From positions 1 through 5,497 of the forward strand of contig JBBCJM010000037.1 of NCBI GenBank assembly GCA_037190175.1: DNA of 5,497 nt, given 5' to 3'. Shown piece by piece: positions 1 through 5,434 of this stretch. Made by a program: the position numbers and the translations under genes. The first letter of the stretch is position 1, and the number at the start of each line of letters is the position of its first letter. This stretch comes from JBBCJM01 sp037190175 (lineage in GTDB: Bacteria > Pseudomonadota > Alphaproteobacteria > Rhodobacterales > Rhodobacteraceae). The notes beneath the pieces were generated by a model. That model worked only from the letters and a program-made list of their open reading frames with translations. It had not been told where the DNA came from and made no database searches.

Positions 1-273
1 GCGGCCGACCTCGTGGCGCTGACGCTCGCCGGCGGCGAGGGGGAGGAGCCCGCGGCCCTGCTGCTGGCCTCGCTCGCGCTGCGGCGGCGGGCCGCGGGGG
101 CGCGCGCGCTCGCCCCCCCGCCCGAGCCCGAGGAAGGCCCGCTGACCGCCGCCCTGCGCCGGCTGGGCGCCACCGAGGCCGCCGCGATGACCGCCGAGCC
201 GGTGCAGGTCCGCCCCCAGAGCCGCCCGGTGACCCAGGTCCCCCCGCCGCCGCCGGCAGCAGCCCCGGGCTGA
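1..273 (+). CDS. C-terminal fragment of an unrecognised protein (5' end outside the window)
   Basis: An open frame runs from the first base of the window to a TGA at 271-273, giving 90 residues without a start that can be trusted; the gene probably begins upstream. Nearly all third positions are G or C, as in the other genes here, which supports real coding. The visible part begins with an Ala/Leu-rich, probably helical stretch, passes through an acidic Pro/Glu segment (APPPEPEEGPL), then a short helical-looking piece (TAALRRLGATEAAAM). It ends in a Gln/Pro-rich low-complexity tail with five consecutive prolines. No catalytic motif or membrane segment is visible, and I do not recognise the family. 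It is convergent with the deacetylase gene that follows, with 151 bases between their stop codons. An internal GTG at 13 is not a convincing start because the frame is open to the window edge. Confidence 0.65.
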   Translation, partial: AADLVALTLAGGEGEEPAALLLASLALRRRAAGARALAPPPEPEEGPLTAALRRLGATEAAAMTAEPVQVRPQSRPVTQVPPPPPAAAPG

Positions 274-311
274 ACGGAACCCCGTATCAGGGTATTTGGG
301 CCGGGGTGAGA

Positions 312-332
312 GACAGTTTGAGTCAAATTGTC
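312..332. promoter_or_regulatory. 21-base near-perfect palindrome (possible operator or RNA hairpin)
   Basis: The arms GACAGTTTG and CAAATTGTC flank a central AGT. Read as DNA, the central 11 bases TTTGAGTCAAA are symmetric about base 322 and four further pairs extend the symmetry after one mismatch (G316/T328). Read as RNA, it folds as nine pairs including one G-U, closed by a 3-base loop. The segment is conspicuously AT-richer than its surroundings. It lies between two convergent genes, 39 bases after the stop of the left gene, so an RNA hairpin acting at a 3' end is as likely as a protein-binding site. I cannot assign a regulator. Confidence 0.35.
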
Positions 333-341
333 CCCGCCCCT

Positions 342-398
342 GCTTTCATCTTGGCAGAAATACTCTCGGGGGGTCCGGGGGGCAGACGGCCCCCCGGC
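342..398. repeat. Intergenic segment resembling a repeated Rhodobacterales 3'-end sequence
   Basis: The sequence consists of an AT-rich part (CTTTCATCTTGGCAGAAA, then TACTC) followed by G-rich and C-rich blocks that form a hairpin. From memory, this arrangement, with CATCTTGGC, an AAATACTC core and a GGGG-TCCGGGGGGC hairpin, recurs with variation in many intergenic regions of Rhodobacteraceae, usually downstream of genes. Within this window there is only one copy, so its repeat nature is recollection and not something shown here. Confidence 0.3.
375..397. terminator. Strong GC hairpin between convergent genes, probable bidirectional terminator
   Basis: CCGGGGGGC (375-383) and GCCCCCCGG (389-397) are perfect reverse complements and form nine G-C pairs around the 5-base loop AGACG. 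The hairpin sits between the stop of the left + strand gene and the stop of the - strand deacetylase, where transcripts from both sides should end. There is no T-tract on either strand, so it is not a canonical intrinsic terminator. It could instead block readthrough or protect 3' ends after Rho-dependent termination. Confidence 0.5.
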
Positions 399-424
399 GC
401 TCTCCGCAAGCCGCAACGGTTCCG

Positions 425-1576
425 TCAGATTCCCGCCTCCAGCCGCTCGACCAGCCGCCCGAGCATCCGGCCGCACAGCGCGAACTGCTCCTCGCTGACG
501 TATTCGTCGGGCTTGTGGCCCTGCGCCATCGAGCCCGGGCCGCAGATCACCGTGGGGAGCCCCAGCTCGCGGTCGAAGAGCCCGCCCTCGGTGCCGAAGG
601 CCACCTTGATGGTGCCGTTGGCCCCGGTCAGCCCCTTCACGAAGCCCACGACCGCCGCCGAGGGCGCGGTGCCGAGGCCGGGGTAGCGCATGGTTTCCTC
701 GAACGTGACCGCAGCCGAGGGGTCGCCGGTGGCCGCGCAGATCGCCCGGGCGGCGGCGGCCAGCCGGTCCATGATCGCCTGCCCGTCGTCCTCGGCCAGG
801 TTGCGCACCTCATAGTCGACCGTGCAGAGGTTCGGCACGATGTTCACCTGCGTGCCACCCCGCATCACCCCCACATGCACGGTGGTATAGGGCACGTCAT
901 AATCGCCGTCCCTGGGCCCCTCGGCGGCGATCCGCGCCTGTTCCGCCCGCACCGCCTGCACGAACTCCGCCCCCATATGCAGCGCGTTCAGCGCCAGCGG
1001 CGCCAGCGCCGAATGCCCCTCGCGGCCGTGGAAACTCGCGCGCATCCCGATCTTGCCCTTGTGCCCGGTGGCCACCTGCATCGCGGTGGGCTCGCCCACG
1101 ATCACCATCGCGGGCCTCACCGGCGCCCCGGCCAGCAGGTCGATCAGCGAGCGGACGCCGAGGCAGCCGACCTCCTCGTCATGGCTCAGCGCCAGGTGCA
1201 GGGGGGTTCTTAGCCTCCGGTCCGCGGCGGACAGCATCGCCGCCACCGCGCAGGCGACGAAGCCCTTCATGTCCGCCGTGCCGCGGCCGTAGAGCCGGCC
1301 GTCGCCGCGGGACAACTGGAAGGGCGGGCGGGACCACACCTGACCCTCCACCGGCACCACGTCGGTATGGCCCGATAGCATCACCCCGCCGCGATCCTGC
1401 GGGCCGATAGTGGCATAGAGGTTGGCCTTCGTCCCCGTGGCATCGGGGATCACCTGCGCCGCGATCCCCCGTTCCGCCAGCAGGTCGCGCACCCAGAGGA
1501 TCAGCTCGAGGTTCGGCCGGTGGCTCACCGTGTCGAAGGCGATCAGCCGGTCGAGGATGGACAGCGCATCGGTCAT
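425..1576 (-). CDS. argE: Acetylornithine deacetylase (ArgE-type M20 metallopeptidase)
   Basis: This encodes 383 residues, the normal length for ArgE. The family hydrolyses N2-acetyl-L-ornithine to L-ornithine and acetate in the cytoplasm, the linear route of arginine synthesis. The M20 two-metal site is complete: SGHTDVVPV places a metal ligand at H70 and the catalytic Asp at D72. GRGTADMKGF gives the bridging D102, SHDEEVG gives the general base E134 and ligand E135, GEPT gives E162, and the C-terminal GHKPDEYV gives H354. GHSA near 187-190 lies in the dimerisation (lid) domain and contributes H188. The pattern GDGRLYGRGTADMKGF is ArgE-like rather than DapE-like. The ATG is preceded by GGGAGGAG (1581-1588 on the opposite strand) at four bases, a good ribosome binding site. 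The gene is divergent from the aldehyde dehydrogenase and shares a 158-base upstream region with it. Where ArgJ recycles the acetyl group, such a protein may instead serve catabolism or deacetylate another N-acyl amino acid. A cluster of rare codons (AGG CTA AGA) lies at R121-R123. Confidence 0.9.
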   Translation of the reverse strand: MTDALSILDRLIAFDTVSHRPNLELILWVRDLLAERGIAAQVIPDATGTKANLYATIGPQDRGGVMLSGHTDVVPVEGQVWSRPPFQLSRGDGRLYGRGTADMKGFVACAVAAMLSAADRRLRTPLHLALSHDEEVGCLGVRSLIDLLAGAPVRPAMVIVGEPTAMQVATGHKGKIGMRASFHGREGHSALAPLALNALHMGAEFVQAVRAEQARIAAEGPRDGDYDVPYTTVHVGVMRGGTQVNIVPNLCTVDYEVRNLAEDDGQAIMDRLAAAARAICAATGDPSAAVTFEETMRYPGLGTAPSAAVVGFVKGLTGANGTIKVAFGTEGGLFDRELGLPTVICGPGSMAQGHKPDEYVSEEQFALCGRMLGRLVERLEAGI

Positions 1577-1638
1577 GGGGCTCCTCCCGGGGCGCAGTTT
1601 GCCCGGCGCCTGCCGGCCCGCAAGCCCGAAAGCGGCGT

Positions 1639-1655
1639 GTTAGCCCCAGCCTAAC
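1639..1655. promoter_or_regulatory. LysR-type T-N11-A dyad in the divergent argE/puuC promoter region
   Basis: GTTAG and CTAAC are perfect inverted repeats separated by seven bases (CCCCAGC). T1641 and A1653 are exactly eleven bases apart, the core pattern of LysR-type recognition sites. The same bases also form a direct repeat, TAGCCCCAGC (1641-1650) and TAACCCCAGC (1652-1661), offset by 11 bases, about one helical turn. The dyad centre is 88 bases before the aldehyde dehydrogenase ATG and 71 bases before the argE ATG, a sensible place for an activator site. A LysR-type gene lies just downstream. The rest of 1577-1734 shows no clear -35/-10 pair. It does contain a small CCGGC/GCCGG stem at 1603-1616. 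Confidence 0.45.
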
Positions 1656-1734
1656 CCCAGCGGCCCGGATACCTGCTAGGCCCGAAGCCGTAGCCCGCCT
1701 ATCCTGCCGCCCGCCACAGCCCGGAGCCCGCCCC

Positions 1735-3234
1735 ATGACCCTGCCCCAGACCCGCGCCGACTGGACCGCCGCCGCCCGCGCCCTGCACCTCCGTGATCAG
1801 TGCTGGATCGACGGCGCCTTCCGCCCCGCCGCCCGCGGCGCGCGCTTCGCCAGCGTGAACCCGGCCACCGGCGAGACCCTGGCCGAGGTCGCCCGCGGCA
1901 GCGCCGAGGACATCGACGCCGCCGTCGCCGCCGCCCGCCGCGCCTTCGCGGACGGCCGCTGGTCGCGCAAGGCGCCCGCCGAGCGCAAGGAGGTGCTGTT
2001 GCGGCTGGCCGCGCTGATCCGCGAGCATGTGACCGAACTCGCCCTGCTCGACACGCTCGACATGGGCAAGCCGATCCGCGACTCGTCCACCATCGACGCG
2101 CCCGGCTCGGCGCATTTCTTCCAGTGGCACGCCGAGGCGATCGACAAGCTCTACGACCAGATCGCCCCCACCGGGCCGGGCGACCTGGCGCTGATCCGGC
2201 GCGAGCCGGTGGGGGTGGTGGGCGCGGTGGTGCCCTGGAACTTCCCGCTGGACATGGCGACCTGGAAGCTGGCCCCCGCCTTGGCGACGGGGTGTTCGGT
2301 GGTGCTGAAGCCTGCGGAACAGTCGCCGCTGTCCGCCCTGCGGCTGGCCGAACTGGCGGCCGAGGCCGGGCTGCCGGAGGGGGTGCTGAACGTGGTGCCG
2401 GGGCTGGGGGAGGAGGCCGGGCAAGCCCTGGGCCTGCACCCCGACGTGGACGTGATCGCCTTCACCGGCTCCACCGCGGTGGGCAAGCTGTTCCAGACCT
2501 ACGCCGGCCGGTCGAACATGAAGCAGGTCTGGCTGGAGACCGGCGGCAAGAGCCCCAACCTGATCTTCCCCGACGCCGACCTGGACGCGGCGGCCGACAT
2601 GGCGGCCTTCGGCATCTTCTTCAACGCGGGCGAGGTCTGTTCGGCGAACTCCCGGCTGCTGGTCCACCGCGAGGTGCACGACGCAATGGTGGAGCGGCTG
2701 GCGGCCCGCGCCGCGGCAGTGGTGCAGGGCGATCCGCTGGACCCGGCGACCACCATGGGGCCGATGGTCGATGCCGGCCATGCGGCGCGGGTGGAGGGGT
2801 TCATCCGGCGCGCCGGCGGGGCGCGGCTGGTCTGCGGGGGCGAGCGGTTCGCGCAGGGCGGCTCCGACGCCTGGATCGCGCCCACCATCTTCGACCGGGT
2901 GGACCCGGGCTCGGAACTGGCGCGGGAGGAGGTGTTCGGGCCGGTGCTGGCGGTGATCCCCTTCGAGGACGAGGCGGAGGCGCTGCACCTGGCCAACGAT
3001 TCGCCCTATGGCCTGGCCGCCTCGGTCTGGACCCGCGACCTGGACCGGGCGCTGCGGGTGTCCTCCCGGTTGCAGGCGGGCACGGTGTCGGTGAACACGG
3101 TGGACGCGCTGTCGGCCATGACCCCCTTCGGCGGCATGAAGCAGTCGGGCCACGGCCGCGACCTGTCGCTGCATTCCTTCGACAAGTACACCGCGCTGAA
3201 GACGGTGTGGATCCGGCATCAGGCGGGCGGTTGA
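1735..3234 (+). CDS. puuC: NAD-dependent aldehyde dehydrogenase, PuuC-like
   Basis: This encodes 499 residues, matching the usual length of about 495 for PuuC. The family oxidises gamma-glutamyl-gamma-aminobutyraldehyde and related aminoaldehydes to the acid with NAD(P)+ in putrescine breakdown. All active-site elements are present: PWNFP with the oxyanion Asn N169, LKPAEQSP with cofactor Lys K192, FTGSTAVG (243-250) of the nucleotide fold, LETGGKSPN with general base E268, NAGEVCSANS with nucleophile C302, and EEVFGP with E399. Similarity to E. coli PuuC, recalled from memory, is clear in the N-terminal half, in the block GDPLDPATTMG, and at the end (FGGMKQSGHGRD, then LKTVWI). Substrate choice among aminoaldehydes cannot be read from sequence, so the symbol is provisional. 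The ATG follows GGAG (1723-1726) at eight bases. It is divergent from argE and followed after 105 bases by a co-directional LysR-type gene, with a hairpin between them. Confidence 0.85.
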   Translation: MTLPQTRADWTAAARALHLRDQCWIDGAFRPAARGARFASVNPATGETLAEVARGSAEDIDAAVAAARRAFADGRWSRKAPAERKEVLLRLAALIREHVTELALLDTLDMGKPIRDSSTIDAPGSAHFFQWHAEAIDKLYDQIAPTGPGDLALIRREPVGVVGAVVPWNFPLDMATWKLAPALATGCSVVLKPAEQSPLSALRLAELAAEAGLPEGVLNVVPGLGEEAGQALGLHPDVDVIAFTGSTAVGKLFQTYAGRSNMKQVWLETGGKSPNLIFPDADLDAAADMAAFGIFFNAGEVCSANSRLLVHREVHDAMVERLAARAAAVVQGDPLDPATTMGPMVDAGHAARVEGFIRRAGGARLVCGGERFAQGGSDAWIAPTIFDRVDPGSELAREEVFGPVLAVIPFEDEAEALHLANDSPYGLAASVWTRDLDRALRVSSRLQAGTVSVNTVDALSAMTPFGGMKQSGHGRDLSLHSFDKYTALKTVWIRHQAGG

Positions 3235-3273
3235 CAGGGGGGGCATGGCGTGGCGGGATCGGGCCGCTCTTCC

Positions 3274-3313
3274 CTCCCTCCGGTCGCTCATCGCGAGGAG
3301 CGCCCGGAGGGAG
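3274..3313 (+). terminator. 40-base hairpin between puuC and the lysR-type gene (terminator or attenuator)
   Basis: CTCCCTCCGG (3274-3283) pairs perfectly with CCGGAGGGAG (3304-3313). After a single mismatch (T3284/C3303), CGCTC (3285-3289) pairs with GAGCG (3298-3302), leaving the 8-base loop ATCGCGAG. The 15 pairs make a very stable RNA structure 39 bases after the puuC stop and 26 bases before the regulator's start. No T-tract follows. It may reduce readthrough from puuC into the regulator or stabilise the puuC 3' end. The 9-mer GCGAGGAGC occurs twice here (3293-3301 and 3313-3321). Confidence 0.5.
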
Positions 3314-3325
3314 CGAGGAGCACCA

Positions 3326-3339
3326 CCGGAGCCCGCCCC
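3326..3339 (+). promoter_or_regulatory. Ribosome binding leader that fixes the lysR-type start at TTG 3340
   Basis: CCGGAGCCCGCCCC here is identical, base for base and in spacing to the start codon, to the 14 bases before the puuC ATG (1721-1734). GGAG stands eight bases before the TTG. The match argues that the TTG at 3340 is the true start, and not the in-frame GTG at 3250, which lies upstream of the hairpin and would add 30 residues not seen in LysR proteins. Confidence 0.6.
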
Positions 3340-4260
3340 TTGCCCCTGCGCTTCACCCTCCGCCAGCTGGAATACGTGGTCGCGGTGGCCGAGACCGGCA
3401 GCATCGCGCGCGCCTCGCAGGCGCTGCACGTCTCGTCGCCCTCGATCTCCGCCGCCATCGCGCAGGTGGAGGCCGAGTTCGGCGTGCAGCTGTTCCTGCG
3501 CCGCCACGCCCATGCGCTGGTCCCCACCCGCGCCGGGCGCGAACTGGTGGCCGAGGCGCGGGCGGTCCTGCGCGCGGCCGAGGGACTGATGGCCACGGCG
3601 GGCAACCTGGGCGAGGGGGTGGCGGGGCCGCTGGCGGTGGGCTGCCTGAACACCTTCGCCGCCATCGTGCTGCCCGGGCTGCGGCGGGGGTTCGAGGCGC
3701 TGCACCCCGCCGTGCGGGTCACGCAGGTGGCGCTGGACCACGCCGGGGTGCTGGAGCGGCTGACCGGGGGCGAGATCGACCTGGGGCTCACCTACGACCT
3801 GCCGATGCCGCCCGAGGTGGTGTTCCGCCCGCTGGCGCGGCTGGATCCGGTGGCGGTCATGGCGCCCGACCATCCGCTGGCAGATCGCCCCTCGGTGGCG
3901 CTGGAGGATCTGGCGCCGCATCCCATGGTGCTGCTCGATATGCCGCACAGCGCGGAATATTTCCTGTCGCTGTTCGCCGACCGCGGGCTCAGCCCTCGCA
4001 TAGCCGAACGGTCGGACGAGGTGTCGACCCTGCGCGGGCTGGTGGCCAACGGTTTCGGCTATTCGCTGCTGAACTTCCGCAGCCGGATGGCGGCGGCGCC
4101 GGACGGCCGGCCGCTGGCCTTCGTGCCGCTGGAGGGTCCGCTGCCGGCGCTGCGGCTGGGGATCGCGCGGATGGAGGGCACGCCCCGCCGCGCGGTGACC
4201 GCCTTCGTCGAGCACTGCACGGCCGAGGTGGCGGCGCAGGGGCTGCCGGGCTGCCTCTAG
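3340..4260 (+). CDS. LysR-type transcriptional regulator
   Basis: From the TTG this encodes 306 residues, the standard LysR-type length. The N-terminal winged helix-turn-helix is typical: LRQLEYVVAVAETGSIARAS, then QALHVSSPSISAAIAQVEAE, with the helix-turn-helix at roughly residues 21-40. A linker helix (about 62-92) with TRAGRELVAEAR follows. Residues from about 95 form the periplasmic-binding-protein-like effector domain, including GEIDLGLTYDLP (144-155), PMVLLDMPHSAEYFLSLF (195-212) and LRGLVANGFGYSLLN (231-245). These blocks recur in the C-terminal half of the converging gene next door, so the two domains are paralogous. The protein should act as a DNA-binding tetramer in the cytoplasm; the T-N11-A dyad at 1639-1655 is a plausible target. 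The effector is unknown; a polyamine-related or aromatic compound would be a guess. Its stop codon overlaps that of the next gene in the four bases CTAG. Confidence 0.88.
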   Translation: MPLRFTLRQLEYVVAVAETGSIARASQALHVSSPSISAAIAQVEAEFGVQLFLRRHAHALVPTRAGRELVAEARAVLRAAEGLMATAGNLGEGVAGPLAVGCLNTFAAIVLPGLRRGFEALHPAVRVTQVALDHAGVLERLTGGEIDLGLTYDLPMPPEVVFRPLARLDPVAVMAPDHPLADRPSVALEDLAPHPMVLLDMPHSAEYFLSLFADRGLSPRIAERSDEVSTLRGLVANGFGYSLLNFRSRMAAAPDGRPLAFVPLEGPLPALRLGIARMEGTPRRAVTAFVEHCTAEVAAQGLPGCL

Positions 4261-5414
4261 TCCAGGTCGAGGCCGAAGGTCGCGGCCACGTGCAGCACGA
4301 AGCGGTCGACCTGCGGCTGCCGGGGGTCGCCCTCGCGGCCGCAGAGCACCAGCCGGCTGGGGCGGTGCCGGCCCGCCAGCGGCCGGCTGACCAGCGCCTT
4401 GCCGTCATAGCTCATGGCGGAGGCAGGCTTGGTCGCCAGCAGCGCATAGCCCAGGCCATGGCCGACGAAGCCGCGCACCATCTCGAAACTCTTCGCGCGG
4501 AACGCCACCTGCGGCTGGCCCACCCCTTCGAACAGCGACAGGAAGTAGTCGCGCGAAGGGGGCGCATCCAAGAGCACCATGGGCCGGGGCAGCAGCGCCT
4601 CCAGCGGCACCTCGGGCAGCCCGGCCAAAGGGTCGCCGGCGGGCAGCAGGACATAAGGCGCGACTTCCGCCACCGTCATCGCGGTGATCCCGGGGCCGAG
4701 GTCGAAGTCGTAGAGGAACGCGAGGTCGATGGCGCCGGCGCGCAGCAGCTCCAGCACCTGCCGCTGGTCGCCCTCGTGCAGGTCCAGCGCCACCGGCCCC
4801 TCGGCCTCCTGCAAGGCGCGGATCACCTGCGGGATCAGGTAGGGCCCGAAGGCCGCGAGCGTGCCGATCCGGTAGGCCGCCCCGGTGGCGGGCGCGGCGG
4901 GGGGTGACAGCAGCCGCACCGGGCTGCCGTAGGCGCGGTTGGCATAGACCAGCGGCGAGCCCTCGGCCACATGCGCCTCGGCGACCTCGCCCAGGAAGAT
5001 GTGATGCGTGCCCACCCTTTCGGCCGAGACCACCCGGCAGCCGAAGGCGGCCAGCGCGCCCGCGACCCGCGGCACCCCCGGCGCCATCGTCACCCAGTCG
5101 GTGCAGGCGAAACGGTTGCCATCGGCGCGCCGGATCCGGCCGGCGAAGGTGTCGGAGACATGGCTCTGGTCGTCGCGCAGGATCGTGACCGCGAAGGCGC
5201 CGTTCTGGATGATCGTGGCGGCGGCGGGCGACAGGTGGTGCACGCAGACCAGCATGGTGGGCGCCGCGCCCTCGGCCGAGACCGAGGACATCGCCGAGAC
5301 CGTCACCCCCGCCCGCCCCGCCGGGCCGTCGGTGGTGACGATGTTCACCGTCTGCGCGGCGCGCGCCATCGCCTGCAGGAACTGCGCCTTCAGGTCGGGG
5401 GATTCCAGCGTCAT
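4257..5414 (-). CDS. Flavin reductase fused to a LysR-type effector-binding domain (no helix-turn-helix)
   Basis: This encodes 385 residues in two parts. Residues 10-165 are a flavin reductase-like FMN-binding split barrel. Visible features are NIVTTDG, GVTVSAMSSVSAEG (36-49), PTMLVCVHHLSPAA, NGAFAVTIL, and GTHHIFLGEV (135-144) near the flavin site. Such domains use NAD(P)H to reduce free FMN or FAD for a partner monooxygenase. A Pro/Ala linker (about 166-179) follows, then residues 180-380 form a LysR-type effector domain: IGTLAAFGPYLIPQVI, AIDLAFLYDFDL (228-239), PMVLLDAPPSRDYFLSLF (278-295), VRGFVGHGLGYALL (313-326). No DNA-binding region is present. A single flavin reductase is normally about 160-200 residues. 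The best-described analogue I know is the Acinetobacter 4-hydroxyphenylacetate hydroxylase reductase, whose C-terminal MarR-like domain senses substrate and controls activity; by analogy this C-terminus may gate flavin reduction. The ATG follows GAGG (5421-5424, opposite strand) at six bases. The promoter is lost in the poly-G run. The frame is uninterrupted and codon use is uniform across the junction, arguing against an assembly chimera. Confidence 0.82.
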   Translation of the reverse strand: MTLESPDLKAQFLQAMARAAQTVNIVTTDGPAGRAGVTVSAMSSVSAEGAAPTMLVCVHHLSPAAATIIQNGAFAVTILRDDQSHVSDTFAGRIRRADGNRFACTDWVTMAPGVPRVAGALAAFGCRVVSAERVGTHHIFLGEVAEAHVAEGSPLVYANRAYGSPVRLLSPPAAPATGAAYRIGTLAAFGPYLIPQVIRALQEAEGPVALDLHEGDQRQVLELLRAGAIDLAFLYDFDLGPGITAMTVAEVAPYVLLPAGDPLAGLPEVPLEALLPRPMVLLDAPPSRDYFLSLFEGVGQPQVAFRAKSFEMVRGFVGHGLGYALLATKPASAMSYDGKALVSRPLAGRHRPSRLVLCGREGDPRQPQVDRFVLHVAATFGLDLD

Positions 5415-5434
5415 GGGCTGCCTCGCGGATAGGG

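Noticed and set aside
279..293. ACCC/GGGT stem just after the left gene as its terminator
   Set aside because: It has only four pairs with a seven-base loop and no T-tract; the later 375-397 hairpin is a much better candidate.
296..1213. A + strand open frame opposite argE
   Set aside because: The translation is His/Arg/Gly-rich without a domain, and argE on the other strand has all metal-binding residues.
1667..1704. GGATA/TATCC and TAGG/CCTA half-sites as a second operator
   Set aside because: The arms are only four or five bases, widely spaced and not nested in a consistent register; this is expected by chance.
3250..3339. In-frame N-terminal extension of the LysR-type protein from GTG 3250
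   Set aside because: It would be encoded by the intergenic hairpin, has no good ribosome site, and adds 30 residues before a normal LysR N-terminus. TTG 3340 has a leader identical to puuC's.
1699..4215. A very long open frame on the - strand across the aldehyde dehydrogenase and LysR genes
   Set aside because: Its translation is Arg/His/Gln/Gly-rich low complexity with no domain. It is the antisense shadow expected in a very GC-rich region where stop codons are rare, and the + strand genes there have complete motifs.
1800..4907. A 1,035-residue open frame on the + strand overlapping three genes
   Set aside because: The translation is Arg/Gly/Ala-rich low complexity, out of frame with two well-supported + strand genes and antisense to the fusion gene. 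It is an effect of high GC content.
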